Of a stretch of DNA of 49,039 nt, positions 23,222 to 31,985 are shown in pieces. This DNA comes from a virus, in IMG/VR virus record IMGVR_UViG_3300028114_000020, positions 1-49,039 of that record. One strand, 5' to 3'. The position numbers and the translations under genes are program-made. A model generated the notes under the pieces. That model saw only the letters and a program-made list of their open reading frames with translations. It ran no database searches and was not told the DNA's origin. Positions within the stretch are counted from its first letter, which is position 1. Each line of letters opens with the position of its first letter.

Positions 23222-23466
23222 TACATAAATCCTCCAGATTTAATTTTTTTTACTTTTTTATTCAAAACTTCTCCGTGACTTAGAAGTTGTTTTGGATATT
23301 GAAACCATGCTGCCATAAACTCTTGATAATCCTCAAATACTTTTATATTACCATTAGTGTATACTAGTTTATAATCATGACGATTATAAGGTTCATTAGA
23401 AGTTTGTTCAAACCACTGAAGAACATTTTCCTCAGGATCTAACTTTCCAACCATAAGCACCTTCAT
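23221..23466 (-). CDS. Small conserved cyanophage protein coupled to psbD
   Basis: 81 residues: [20 protein letters not shown], then [27 protein letters not shown]. It lies between the homing endonuclease and psbD, a position also occupied by a small gene in phage S-PM2. It overlaps psbD by one base. No known domain; perhaps it acts with D2 expression or assembly, but this is a guess from position only. Confidence 0.72.
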   Translation of the reverse strand: MKVLMVGKLDPEENVLQWFEQTSNEPYNRHDYKLVYTNGNIKVFEDYQEFMAAWFQYPKQLLSHGEVLNKKVKKIKSGGFM

Positions 23467-23475
23467 TATTTCTCA

Positions 23476-23509
23476 TATTTATCTTAACATTTGTTAATAA
23501 AAAAGTCAA
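23476..23509 (-). promoter_or_regulatory. Sigma-70 promoter with overlapping late motif for psbD
   Basis: TTGACT (23504-23509), a 17-base spacer and TAAGAT (23481-23486). GATAAATA (23476-23483) overlaps the -10, so the psbD transcript may be made both early and late. Confidence 0.7.
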
Positions 23510-23955
23510 TAGGTGTTTTTACTCAGGTATTCAATCATTGTTTGTAGTGTGCTAATATTGTCCCCCACAAGTCCTAATGCGGTGTTGCAGTTATGGCATA
23601 GTAATCCCCTAACTTTATTTGTAGAATGACAATGATCAACGGGAAAATAATTATTGTTATGTTTGCCCTTTGGATCTAATGATTTGCAAATATCACATTG
23701 ATTATTTTGCTCTTGCAACATATTGTTGTACTCATCTCTACCAATTCCATAACTTCTCTGTAAATGCTGTTCTCTATAAAGAGAAGGATCTTCTTTATAC
23801 TTTGAAGTTACTCTAGATTTAGTACATTCTTTACAGTGATTATGCCTAGTTTCAGGTGATGTTTTACCACCTCTCTTATAAAATTCTGCGATGTCTTTAC
23901 TTGCACCACATTTAGTACAAGTTTTAGTCCCAGATGTTTGAGTTGTTTTAGTCAT
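23506..23955 (-). CDS. Endonuclease VII-type HNH homing endonuclease (F-CphI-like)
   Basis: 149 residues. An N-terminal zinc-binding segment has KTCTKCGASKDIAEFYKRG and CKECTKSR. The nuclease core has QCDICKS, PVDHCHSTNKVRGLLCHNCNTALGLVGDN, the recombination endonuclease VII motif (DHCH, RGLLC..CN). It lies directly after psbA, the position of the free-standing homing endonuclease F-CphI described next to psbA in S-PM2. It probably promotes spread of this psbA region by cutting intronless or differing psbA. It has its own late promoter. Confidence 0.88.
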   Translation of the reverse strand: MTKTTQTSGTKTCTKCGASKDIAEFYKRGGKTSPETRHNHCKECTKSRVTSKYKEDPSLYREQHLQRSYGIGRDEYNNMLQEQNNQCDICKSLDPKGKHNNNYFPVDHCHSTNKVRGLLCHNCNTALGLVGDNISTLQTMIEYLSKNTY

Positions 23956-23981
23956 AGTATTCGTGCATTGTCGTGCATTAT

Positions 23982-23989
23982 TATTTATA
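23982..23989 (-). promoter_or_regulatory. T4-type late promoter TATAAATA for the homing endonuclease
   Basis: A perfect TATAAATA on minus starting just after the psbA terminator T-run and about 27 bases before the endonuclease ATG. Confidence 0.6.
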
Positions 23990-24016
23990 AAAAAAAAGGA
24001 TCCCGAAGGATCCTTT
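23990..24016 (-). terminator. Rho-independent terminator of psbA (UUCG loop)
   Basis: AAAGGATCC and GGATCCTTT (23995-24003, 24008-24016) form a 9-bp stem with a TTCG loop on the minus strand, followed by a long T run. Strong, with a stable tetraloop. Confidence 0.92.
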
Positions 24017-24036
24017 GCACGACAATGATTTATTTA

Positions 24037-25122
24037 TCAACCGATAGCAGGTGCAGTCAAAGCAACAGGAGTTGCTTCAGCAGCAGCAAGATCTAGGGGA
24101 AAGTTGTGGGCATTACGTTCATGCATCACTTCTAAACCGAGTCCAGCACGGTTAAGAACATCAGCCCACGTATTAATAACGTGTCCTTGATTATCCAGAA
24201 TACTCTGGTTGAAATTTAGGCCGTTAAGGTTAAAAGCCATGGTTGAAACACCAAGAGCGGTGAACCAGATGCCTACAACAGGCCAGGCAGCAAGGAAGAA
24301 GTGAAGTGAACGAGAGTTGTTGAACGAAGCATATTGGAAAATAAGTCTTCCAAAGTATCCGTGAGCAGCAACAATATTATAGGTCTCTTCTTCTTGACCA
24401 AACTTATATCCGTAGTTCTGACTTTCGGTTTCTGTGGTTTCACGAACCAATGATGAGGTTACCAAAGATCCATGCATCGCAGAAAATAGACTTCCTCCAA
24501 AGACACCAGCAACTCCAAGCATATGGAAGGGGTGCATTAAGATGTTATGTTCTGCCTGGAATACAAGCATATAGTTAAAGGTGCCTGAGATACCCAAAGG
24601 CATCGCATCACTAAAAGAACCTTGACCAAAAGGATACACTAAGAATACAGCAGAGGCAGCAGCAACAGGAGCACTGTAAGCAATACAGATCCAAGGACGC
24701 ATACCTAGTCTATAACTAAGTTCCCATTCTCGTCCCATGTAAGCATAGATGCCAATGAGGAAGTGGAAGACAACAAGTTGGAACGGTCCACCATTGTAGA
24801 GCCATTCGTCAACAGAAGCAGCTTCCCAAATTGGGTAGAAATGTAATCCGATTGCGTTGGAGCTTGGTACGACCGCTCCCGAGATAATGTTGTTTCCATA
24901 GAGTAAAGATCCAGCGACAGGTTCACGAATACCATCTATGTCCACAGGAGGAGCACCGATGAAGGCAATAATAAAGCAAGTTGTAGCAACTAATAAAGTT
25001 GGAATTCCCAATACACCAAACCAACCAACATATAAACGGTTGTTAGTTGAGGTTACCCATTCACAGAAATCGTTCCATAAGTTAGTAGTATTAGAGCGTG
25101 TAGCAATTGTAGCAGTAGTCAT
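24037..25122 (-). CDS. psbA: Photosystem II D1 protein
   Basis: 361 residues from [16 protein letters not shown] at 25122. The frame is open 33 codons further upstream, but those residues do not resemble D1 and lie in the leader. All five helices are present, with [19 protein letters not shown]-like, [27 protein letters not shown], the [22 protein letters not shown] region and the mature C-terminus [12 protein letters not shown]. The processing extension ends ALTAPAIG. It replaces photodamaged host D1 during infection. No intron interrupts it. It has a sigma-70 promoter, a structured leader and a strong terminator. Confidence 0.99.
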   Translation of the reverse strand: MTTATIATRSNTTNLWNDFCEWVTSTNNRLYVGWFGVLGIPTLLVATTCFIIAFIGAPPVDIDGIREPVAGSLLYGNNIISGAVVPSSNAIGLHFYPIWEAASVDEWLYNGGPFQLVVFHFLIGIYAYMGREWELSYRLGMRPWICIAYSAPVAAASAVFLVYPFGQGSFSDAMPLGISGTFNYMLVFQAEHNILMHPFHMLGVAGVFGGSLFSAMHGSLVTSSLVRETTETESQNYGYKFGQEEETYNIVAAHGYFGRLIFQYASFNNSRSLHFFLAAWPVVGIWFTALGVSTMAFNLNGLNFNQSILDNQGHVINTWADVLNRAGLGLEVMHERNAHNFPLDLAAAEATPVALTAPAIG

Positions 25123-25144
25123 TGAATTAAAAGGGTAGTTATGA

Positions 25145-25196
25145 GTTCGGGGGAACGAACTGTTGGCAGTATTCCTACACCACCCTCCAGTGTAGG
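25145..25196 (-). promoter_or_regulatory. Two hairpins in the psbA 5' leader
   Basis: Hairpin 1: CCTACAC and GTGTAGG (25174-25180, 25190-25196), a 7-bp stem whose minus-strand loop is TGGAGGGTG. Hairpin 2: GTTCG/CGAAC (25145-25149, 25156-25160), a 5-bp stem. Both lie between the promoter and the ATG. The GGAGG in the loop is about 60 bases from the ATG, so it is not a normal ribosome site. Confidence 0.6.
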
Positions 25197-25276
25197 TAGA
25201 AAGACGTATTTCAATTCCCATAGGTCTTGGTTAGCGGGAATGTGAGGAATCGTAAAGTTTTGTCTTCATTTCCTAA

Positions 25277-25312
25277 CTTATTTAGTATAATACAATCTTA
25301 ATAAAAAGTCAA
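25277..25312 (-). promoter_or_regulatory. Sigma-70 promoter of psbA with overlapping late motif
   Basis: TTGACT (25307-25312), a 17-base spacer and TATACT (25284-25289). ACTAAATAA (about 25278-25286) overlaps the -10 and resembles a late promoter, so psbA may be made in both phases. The leader to the ATG is about 150 bases. Confidence 0.82.
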
Positions 25313-25325
25313 TCAGTATAAATAC

Positions 25326-27254
25326 TCATTTTTTTTGAAGTGCTTTAATTTTTTTAAGTCTATCAGCATCAAGGCGTTTAATATGAGATGATTTATGATC
25401 AGACCATATAGCATCATTTAAAGATTTTGTACTCCCCCACAAACTGCGTTGATGAGATAAATTTCTCATAGTTGAAGATTGGATTGTATACTTTTGTCTA
25501 TCCATGTCATCTTCAAAAACATTATTCCAATCCATCATTGTTATATGTTCATGTTTTGCATAAATTCTCGGACTTAACCCTGCATATAATTGCATTTCTT
25601 TTAAAAATTCATCCATACGTTTCCACTGAGAATTTTGTCCTCTTTTAGGGTGTTTTCCTTTTCTATTTTTATTTTTTAAATCAAATTTTAAGTCAATTCC
25701 CCCAGCAATTGTCGATGGTGGTTTGTTCTGAACACGAGTAATATGTATTTCAGTGAATTGTCTTGCAGCATCAAATGAATGCTGGTCTCTGTTAGATCCA
25801 ATCAAAGACCATTTCCACCAAAGATTACAAAAATCACTAAACTGTTTTGTATTTTTTACAGTTCTCCAAATTATAGTACAACAAGGACTAATGTAATTTT
25901 TAAAATTATAGTTTGTTTCTGATAATTTTTTTGTCAATTCTATACCATCATCGTAAGAGAAAAATTCACACATAAATCCTTCAAGCATTTCATCATAATA
26001 ACTAAATCGATAACAATGCTCTAAGGTTGTTACTCCTTTTGTAGGAAAAACTGTCTTTGAAAATTTTATAAACTCTTTTGTTTGTATATAACAAGCATCT
26101 ATCCACACTGTGTGCTCACCTGGTTCAAATAATCTATGAGGATTTATTTTTGGAAAAGCAGATAGTCTTCTTGAACATTCTAAATCACAATAATTTCTAA
26201 CATCAATATATTCCCACGGACCCTTTGTGGTGTCAATTGTTCCATCATGGAACATGACGTATCTCACATTTGGATCATAATAATTTTCTTCAGGTATGTT
26301 ATCATAATTGTTGGTAATGCAACTATATACAGTAAACCTTACCTCGTTTTGTTTAGTTAATTCTTCTAAATGAATTCGATATGCTTCCTTCTGTTCCTCA
26401 GATTTTTCTATGTCATTATAAATTTTATAATCAAACGAATTAACAATTTGATTAAAAATATTACCATTCTTAAGATCAGACAGATATCTAAGATGTTCCA
26501 AAGATATTTTGGATTTACAATCTAGTCCAGAAATCTTTGATAATTCATCAATAAAACTTTTCCAATTCCATTCATTAGTTTTATTTAAAGTATACTCACC
26601 AGATTTTCCTATGAGATCGTTCCACCAATCTCTATAATAAGTAAACTTAGAAATGATAGAAACTGGATGCTCTCTAATATAATCTATATTAGATAATTTC
26701 AAAGATGCTGAACCAGACAACTGATCTCTAGGACCACAATCCAAGTATAGATCCCACCAAAGTTTTGACCACTGTATTGTTTCTACATTTGGAGTTCTCC
26801 ATAATATACATGCAAAAATTGTATTATGATTATTGAAATCATAATTTTCTTTGCGCAAATAATTTGTTAATTTAAAAATATCACTTTCATTTACCCACGA
26901 TCTTAAATAATATTCTAAACATTCTTCAAAATAATTATGATGTTCTGGATGATCCATCACAAGCAGTTCTTCTTCTAAAATTATTTTAGAAATATCAAAA
27001 AATTGTTTATTATTAATTAAATGTAATCGAGAAGCATCAACATAAACACAGGGGTCATCAAAATATTCATGAAACATGATTTTTGGATGCCTGGATAATA
27101 CAACAGGATCCTTATGTTGATATTTAATATCCCTTAGTTCCCAAGGAGATTTTGGTTCCACAGTGCCATCGTGAAAACAAATATACTGATGCCCAAGATC
27201 TTCAATCTCAGGAAGTTCACAATAGTTATTTGTAATGCAAGTGTAAATAATCAT
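25326..27254 (-). CDS. Double-domain TOD1/MUCI70-type (DUF616) glycosyltransferase, long form
   Basis: 642 residues. Two copies of one domain: residues about 1-215 (MIIYTCITNNYCELPE, CVYVDASRLHLI, ILWRTPN, GPRDQLSGSASLKLS) and about 308-490 (FTVYSCITNNYDNIPEE, HTVWIDACYIQTKEF, IIWRTVKN, SNRDQHSFDAARQF). The pattern YTxITNxYD...WIDAxY...RDQxSF is that of the TOD1/MUCI70 (DUF616) family, which includes glycosyltransferase-like proteins. A basic tail with a WKRMDEFLKEM motif follows. Last gene of the glycan operon, just before psbA. Substrate unknown. Confidence 0.7.
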   Translation of the reverse strand: MIIYTCITNNYCELPEIEDLGHQYICFHDGTVEPKSPWELRDIKYQHKDPVVLSRHPKIMFHEYFDDPCVYVDASRLHLINNKQFFDISKIILEEELLVMDHPEHHNYFEECLEYYLRSWVNESDIFKLTNYLRKENYDFNNHNTIFACILWRTPNVETIQWSKLWWDLYLDCGPRDQLSGSASLKLSNIDYIREHPVSIISKFTYYRDWWNDLIGKSGEYTLNKTNEWNWKSFIDELSKISGLDCKSKISLEHLRYLSDLKNGNIFNQIVNSFDYKIYNDIEKSEEQKEAYRIHLEELTKQNEVRFTVYSCITNNYDNIPEENYYDPNVRYVMFHDGTIDTTKGPWEYIDVRNYCDLECSRRLSAFPKINPHRLFEPGEHTVWIDACYIQTKEFIKFSKTVFPTKGVTTLEHCYRFSYYDEMLEGFMCEFFSYDDGIELTKKLSETNYNFKNYISPCCTIIWRTVKNTKQFSDFCNLWWKWSLIGSNRDQHSFDAARQFTEIHITRVQNKPPSTIAGGIDLKFDLKNKNRKGKHPKRGQNSQWKRMDEFLKEMQLYAGLSPRIYAKHEHITMMDWNNVFEDDMDRQKYTIQSSTMRNLSHQRSLWGSTKSLNDAIWSDHKSSHIKRLDADRLKKIKALQKK

Positions 27255-28888
27255 TATATAATCCCGTAAACTTTCATGTAAAAATCGTGAGCTGGATATC
27301 CTGTGTATAATTTAGGATTTAACCCAGTTAGTTTTTCTAAGTCACTCAAAAATTCATCTTGTCTTAAATATTGACTTTTATCTCCTTTTTGTGGATGCAT
27401 TCCTTTTCTTCCTTTTTTATTGAAGTATCCTAAAGGAATGCCAGAGTGTTCTCTTTGTTCATACACTGATGGTAAATCCACATTAGAAAGTCTCAATGCA
27501 ACATCAAAAGATATTTGATCTCTATTGCAACCAATAAGAGACCATTTATACCAAAGTTTATTAAATTCTGTCATTTGATCACTCATAGTTCTCCATACAA
27601 TAGTACCTAAAGGACTTCCATAAGTTCTAAAATTATAATTTATTTTTTTCAATTCCTCTGTAAGACGAATTGCATCCTCATAAGAAAAAAATGCACAAGT
27701 AAATCCTTCTAACATTTCATCAAAGTATGAAAATCTTGATGCATGTCTTAGCATGGTAAAAGGAAAACATCCTTGGCTTCTATTAATAAACTCTCTAGTA
27801 TGTTGATAACAACCATCGATCCAAATTGTATTTGTTCCATTAGGAAACCAAATATGAGGATTAGCTTTAGGGAAAAAAGATAATCTACGAGGACATTCTT
27901 CTTGATGATAGTCTCTGATATCAATATATTCCCATGGTTCTATTGAAGTATTGATTGTTCCGTCATGAAAACAAACATACCTTACATCTGAATCATAATG
28001 ATTTAGTGGAACAAATTCATCATACCCATTTGTAATGCATGTGTAGACAACCATATCTTTTTTTTCAACATAATCATTAAGTTCAAACGGAGTGTATCTA
28101 ACACAAGCATACATTCTATTGACGGTAAATGTATCAACGGGTTCTCCAAAAATTTCTTTTAGTTTATCTAGTAATCCAATTCTTTCTTTCATTCCTGGAA
28201 TTTTGTGGAGTTTATACGCTTGTTTATACTCCTTTTTTCTAGTAATGCTAAGTTTAAAGTTTAATTGTGGAGTAACTTTGTTTACAACATATCTAAGCGG
28301 TGATTTATATTTTTTAGAAATTAAAAATTCTGCAATCGAGCTAGAAATTTGATCTCGATTTACACCAGTATCATACCATTCACGCCAAAGATCATTCCAA
28401 TCATTGACTGTGGGACAAATCTTTCTCCAAATAGCACAATTGATTGTTTGATGATAGTCTAACAAAGTATAACCAATATCTTTTATATTTCTAGACATTT
28501 CAAGAATTTCTTCTAAAGTAGAAAATCCTTGAAAATAAAGTTTAGAAAATTCAGCTAATAAAGATCTCTGATCTGGATGCTTTTGTAAGCAAAAATCATG
28601 TTCTAAAAAAATATCTTTTGAAAAATTTGTAAATTCTTTTGTGAGAAGATAACATCCATCTATCCATACTGTCAATTCTCCCTCATCAAAATAATGATTG
28701 GGGAGATGCTTTGGATGATAAGATCTTCTTACAGGGCACTCAATTTTTAAATCAAGTTTAATGAATTCCCAAGGACCTTTCTTTTTTAATTTGTCATCAT
28801 AAAAACATACGTATCTAACATCTGGATCATAATAATTATCATCAGAGATACTATCATATCCATTTGTAATACAAGTGTAAATGATCAC
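27254..28888 (-). CDS. Double-domain TOD1/MUCI70-type (DUF616) glycosyltransferase, short form
   Basis: 544 residues with the same two-domain plan as the next gene: about 1-200 (MIIYTCITNGYDSISDD, LTVWIDGCYLLTKEF, AIWRKICP, VNRDQISSS) and about 280-470 (VVYTCITNGYDEFVPL, NTIWIDGCYQHTREF, IVWRTMSD, CNRDQISFDVALRL). Four homologous domains therefore lie in tandem across the two genes. It overlaps the next gene by one base and the previous gene by 4. Probably acts on the same glycan as its neighbours. Confidence 0.7.
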   Translation of the reverse strand: MIIYTCITNGYDSISDDNYYDPDVRYVCFYDDKLKKKGPWEFIKLDLKIECPVRRSYHPKHLPNHYFDEGELTVWIDGCYLLTKEFTNFSKDIFLEHDFCLQKHPDQRSLLAEFSKLYFQGFSTLEEILEMSRNIKDIGYTLLDYHQTINCAIWRKICPTVNDWNDLWREWYDTGVNRDQISSSIAEFLISKKYKSPLRYVVNKVTPQLNFKLSITRKKEYKQAYKLHKIPGMKERIGLLDKLKEIFGEPVDTFTVNRMYACVRYTPFELNDYVEKKDMVVYTCITNGYDEFVPLNHYDSDVRYVCFHDGTINTSIEPWEYIDIRDYHQEECPRRLSFFPKANPHIWFPNGTNTIWIDGCYQHTREFINRSQGCFPFTMLRHASRFSYFDEMLEGFTCAFFSYEDAIRLTEELKKINYNFRTYGSPLGTIVWRTMSDQMTEFNKLWYKWSLIGCNRDQISFDVALRLSNVDLPSVYEQREHSGIPLGYFNKKGRKGMHPQKGDKSQYLRQDEFLSDLEKLTGLNPKLYTGYPAHDFYMKVYGII

Positions 28889-29514
28889 AATTCAGAAAGA
28901 ACTTTACTACTGACGTTTCCAGGTTCTCTCAGAAACCAACCTGTTGCAATGTATTTATCAATAGGACCAGTCAAAAATCCTCCGCGATGCATATGAGTGT
29001 ATGCTGCTGGCCAAAGAACTACTGTTCCTTTCTTTGGATGCAGTGCTAGTTTCTGATAAAGAAATTCTGTAGCACCTCCATTCTCAGATGAAATGTCATT
29101 CAGATATACCATCCAAGTCAAAACACGATCACGATACATAAAAACACCATTTTCACAATGCCACTTATGATAACCACCACCCGCCACAGTTTTTTGAACT
29201 TTAGTTGTCCAGGATGATACAGGATCACTATCTTGAACAATTCCCTGATAGTGTTTTGCATACTGCTCAAAACACTGCCCAATAAATGTATTGAGTTGCA
29301 TTGCCATTTTTAGATCAACATATTCAAGATATAATTGATGATCGCTTCTACTCAAAATTTTATCTTGAAATTGATCTTGTCCAGAAGAAATCCATTCTCC
29401 AACTTCAGGAGTAAATTTTTTATCCGTCCAATTATCAAATGCAAGAATAATGCTGTCGCACATATCATCTGGGACAGCATTATCAAAAATACCAATATGA
29501 TCTATAAGTTTCAT
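28885..29514 (-). CDS. 2OG-Fe(II) oxygenase (prolyl 4-hydroxylase-like)
   Basis: 209 residues. The double-stranded beta-helix motifs are visible: YHKWHCENG with an H-x-E metal pair, FMYRDRVLTWMVYLNDISSENGGATEF, and the distal His in HMHRGGFLTG, with GWFLREPG after it. The metal ligand is Glu, not the more common Asp. In this context it could hydroxylate a sugar, protein or lipid target. Overlaps both neighbours by 4 bases. Confidence 0.8.
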   Translation of the reverse strand: MKLIDHIGIFDNAVPDDMCDSIILAFDNWTDKKFTPEVGEWISSGQDQFQDKILSRSDHQLYLEYVDLKMAMQLNTFIGQCFEQYAKHYQGIVQDSDPVSSWTTKVQKTVAGGGYHKWHCENGVFMYRDRVLTWMVYLNDISSENGGATEFLYQKLALHPKKGTVVLWPAAYTHMHRGGFLTGPIDKYIATGWFLREPGNVSSKVLSEL

Positions 29515-30311
29515 TGTTGTTGATTTAAATATACCTGTGGTGGAATTCTACCACAATATTCATCAAGTTCCATAATTTGATCTACATTTTGGTCTGGACC
29601 TTGAAGTTCCCAAAATTCAGCAAGAGCATTTCTGCTATCCTTATGAAAGACATCAATATGTTCTTCATGAATTGCAGAACCAAGATCAATCCTATAATTG
29701 AATATTGGAGTAGAATATCCTTTACCACTATCAAGGATTAAATCTTCAGACACAGCTCTTGGTTTGATATTTTGATCGATCTTCCAACAAGATCCTCTGT
29801 TATGAAGTTTAAAAATTTTTTCTGCATGATGTCTAGTAATTATATAACATGCAGCAGAAAAATCATTGATAAATCTATGATGTAATTTTAGAGTGATACC
29901 ATTTGGATTGATAATCGTAAACTGACAGGTATCAAAATTGATAGGAAATCTTTTCCTAACTTCTTTCCAAGTAAAGTTCCAATACTTCGCAGTAGAAAGA
30001 TCAACATCATCTTCCATAATCATAATTTCAGGAAGATCTGTTTCATATAAAAAATATTTGATTGCATTTAAATGAGAAAGCACACAAGCAATCTCACCTT
30101 GGTTCATATTATGCGGAATAGTTCCTTTTAAATATGAAGTTGGATCATCTTCTTTACCATCAATGCCAGAAATGCGATGATGATTTTCAATTTCCCAATA
30201 AGAAAATTGATCTTCCATATATTTCCTACGATCAGGAAATCTATCGAGGTTAATCCACAAGCACTTTGGAAATTCTTTCAGTTTATATGCAGACTTATTC
30301 TTATCCACCAA
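29511..30311 (-). CDS. GT25-family glycosyltransferase
   Basis: 266 residues. The GT25 signature is clear: LWINLDRFPDRRKYMEDQ (about 18-36), HHRISGIDGK, NQGEIACVLSHLNAIKYF and IMIMEDDVDLS (an EDD acidic triad), then a C-terminal region with DFSAACYIITRHHAEKIF. This family includes LPS glycosyltransferases such as LgtB/LpsA-type enzymes. A start is also possible at the 6-residue-later codons, but the current one fits the 11-base overlap with the gene upstream. Confidence 0.85.
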   Translation of the reverse strand: MVDKNKSAYKLKEFPKCLWINLDRFPDRRKYMEDQFSYWEIENHHRISGIDGKEDDPTSYLKGTIPHNMNQGEIACVLSHLNAIKYFLYETDLPEIMIMEDDVDLSTAKYWNFTWKEVRKRFPINFDTCQFTIINPNGITLKLHHRFINDFSAACYIITRHHAEKIFKLHNRGSCWKIDQNIKPRAVSEDLILDSGKGYSTPIFNYRIDLGSAIHEEHIDVFHKDSRNALAEFWELQGPDQNVDQIMELDEYCGRIPPQVYLNQQQ

Positions 30312-31203
30312 TCTTCTTCCCGTGAACGATACCTCTATTTGCCATGTATGGTTGATTTGTATAATACTTCAAAATATTTTCTGGAGACATTCTAGATAAG
30401 TATCCAAACAAACTTCTATTCTCTTCAATGTGAGGATTGTTGAACCAAGAATTAGAAGTTCTTTTGTGCTCTAGATGATAAACAACATCATCAATTCGTG
30501 CTACATGAGATAGTTGATTGAAGCGATTATATCTTTCATCATCTTCGTATCCATAAGAAACAAAGTTTTCGTTTTCCATACCTAAACGAATATATTCTTC
30601 TCTATCAAAGAATTGACAGAACCCAAACTTAGCATCCCAAGGTCTAGTATTAGTAAATGTTAAAAAGTTAAAATTAGAATTGACAAAGTTACTCGCTTGC
30701 TCATCATCAAAGAAAATCTGACGTTGATATTCACCATACCCATAAGGATAAACTACCTTGATTGGTTCTGGTTCTGTATTAGGAAATTCTGGATTAGTAA
30801 ATCCATTCATGATTAAATCTACCGCTTGCTTATAGACATGTTTAGGTAGAATAATATCACTATCATAGTTGACAACAATTGGCGTTGTTGCCATCATTGT
30901 CATATCATTGAGTAGTTTTGTTCTATGAAAGGTATAGTCATTAGTCTGTTCAAATACATGAACAAGATTTTTTAATTGGTCTTTAGTTAACGCTTGTTGC
31001 AGTTGAGGCAAAACAGACTGCTCAAAGGTAGATACACTATCAAATTCTTTTACAATAATATTAGTGTCAAAACCACGAAGAAGATATATCAACGTCGTAA
31101 TAATATTACGCATTCGATCATCTGTTTCAATTCTCAACGGAATAATAAATGTTGCTTCTTTCAGTGGTACATATTCTTGTTTTACAAATTCTAGTTCTTC
31201 CAT
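30301..31203 (-). CDS. GT-A type glycosyltransferase (galactosyltransferase-like)
   Basis: About 300 residues from MEELEFVKQEY at 31203; a frame starting at 31227 adds 8 residues and has no advantage. GT-A motifs: ATFIIPLRIETDDRMRNI, then IVVNYDSDIIL (DxD, metal-binding) and a C-terminal VSYGYEDDERYNRF like the acceptor-site motif of GT7 galactosyltransferases. A TAATG overlap joins it to the fucosyltransferase gene. Confidence 0.75.
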   Translation of the reverse strand: MEELEFVKQEYVPLKEATFIIPLRIETDDRMRNIITTLIYLLRGFDTNIIVKEFDSVSTFEQSVLPQLQQALTKDQLKNLVHVFEQTNDYTFHRTKLLNDMTMMATTPIVVNYDSDIILPKHVYKQAVDLIMNGFTNPEFPNTEPEPIKVVYPYGYGEYQRQIFFDDEQASNFVNSNFNFLTFTNTRPWDAKFGFCQFFDREEYIRLGMENENFVSYGYEDDERYNRFNQLSHVARIDDVVYHLEHKRTSNSWFNNPHIEENRSLFGYLSRMSPENILKYYTNQPYMANRGIVHGKKIGG

Positions 31204-31985
31204 TAAATTATTTCCCAATTTAAACAATATAAATCAGATGTGTCGTGTGCTGCAGTATAACCAGTTCCAAACCATTTCTTAGGTGTAATAATACGTTTAT
31301 CTTTATTTTCACATAACCACGATCCCCACCAAGAGAATGATGAGTTTGCAATAATAAAGTCTGTGCATAGTGTCATCATACACAAATCTGCTAAGTTATC
31401 CCCACCTTCAGAGATAAGGAACCTGTCATCAGTAAATACAGTCCCACACCATTCAGGATCGTCAGAAAAAACAATAACATTACGAGAAGGATCAAATTTC
31501 AATAATGCTTCATCATAATATTCTTTTGGGCATGGAGGATGATTATCTGAGTTTACAAGATAATCTCCACGACGAACATGTAATGCGATAGGAGCATTAA
31601 CACTATCAATTAGTTCTTTACATGGTCCGTAGATATCATTTTTGAATTGAAAATCTTCACGAATTTCTTTTTCAATATTCGAAAAATATTTTGTTGTCTG
31701 AAGATATCCATATACATTATGTCCATCCGGCATATTGAGGAATAGGTTTTCATCAAACTTAAACGATGCTTCCTGAACATATGGTCCAGGAATAACCGAA
31801 ATATTTGTTAGACCAACCAATTTGAATGCTTCAAATAGTTGATGGTCTGTCCAAGGATCTTTGAAATCACTGGGGGGAATAGCAAAATCAAATCCACGAT
31901 GTGCAGCAATACCACGAAGTCCAGCATACTGGAACATTTGATTGCCTAGGCGACCATGACGACCTAGATGATTGAAACCTATCAT
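31203..31985 (-). CDS. GT11 alpha-1,2-fucosyltransferase-like
   Basis: 260 residues. GT11 hallmarks are GRLGNQMFQYAGLRGIAAHRG (about 10-30), the HVRRGDY motif (about 138-144, donor binding) and DFIIANSSFSWWGSWLCE. This family transfers fucose, or a related 6-deoxy sugar, in an alpha-1,2 link using a GDP sugar. Donor identity cannot be proven here. Overlaps both neighbours. Confidence 0.9.
   Translation of the reverse strand: MIGFNHLGRHGRLGNQMFQYAGLRGIAAHRGFDFAIPPSDFKDPWTDHQLFEAFKLVGLTNISVIPGPYVQEASFKFDENLFLNMPDGHNVYGYLQTTKYFSNIEKEIREDFQFKNDIYGPCKELIDSVNAPIALHVRRGDYLVNSDNHPPCPKEYYDEALLKFDPSRNVIVFSDDPEWCGTVFTDDRFLISEGGDNLADLCMMTLCTDFIIANSSFSWWGSWLCENKDKRIITPKKWFGTGYTAAHDTSDLYCLNWEII

Larger units (their letters stand above)
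23966..24027. repeat. 12-bp perfect inverted repeat enclosing the psbA terminator
   Basis: CATTGTCGTGCA (23966-23977) and TGCACGACAATG (24016-24027) are exact reverse complements. They flank the psbA terminator hairpin and the late promoter of the homing endonuclease gene. Confidence 0.85.

Noticed and set aside
24037-25122. Group I intron in psbA, as known in some cyanophages
   Set aside because: The D1 frame is continuous and full length.
25123-25221. 33-residue N-terminal extension of PsbA
   Set aside because: The frame is open by chance in the leader; D1 starts at [11 protein letters not shown] and the leader forms hairpins.
25317-25325. TATAAATA on the plus strand before psbA
   Set aside because: No plus-strand gene follows; it is part of an AGTAT-AA-ATACT palindrome at the end of the glycan operon. 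An antisense transcript cannot be excluded.
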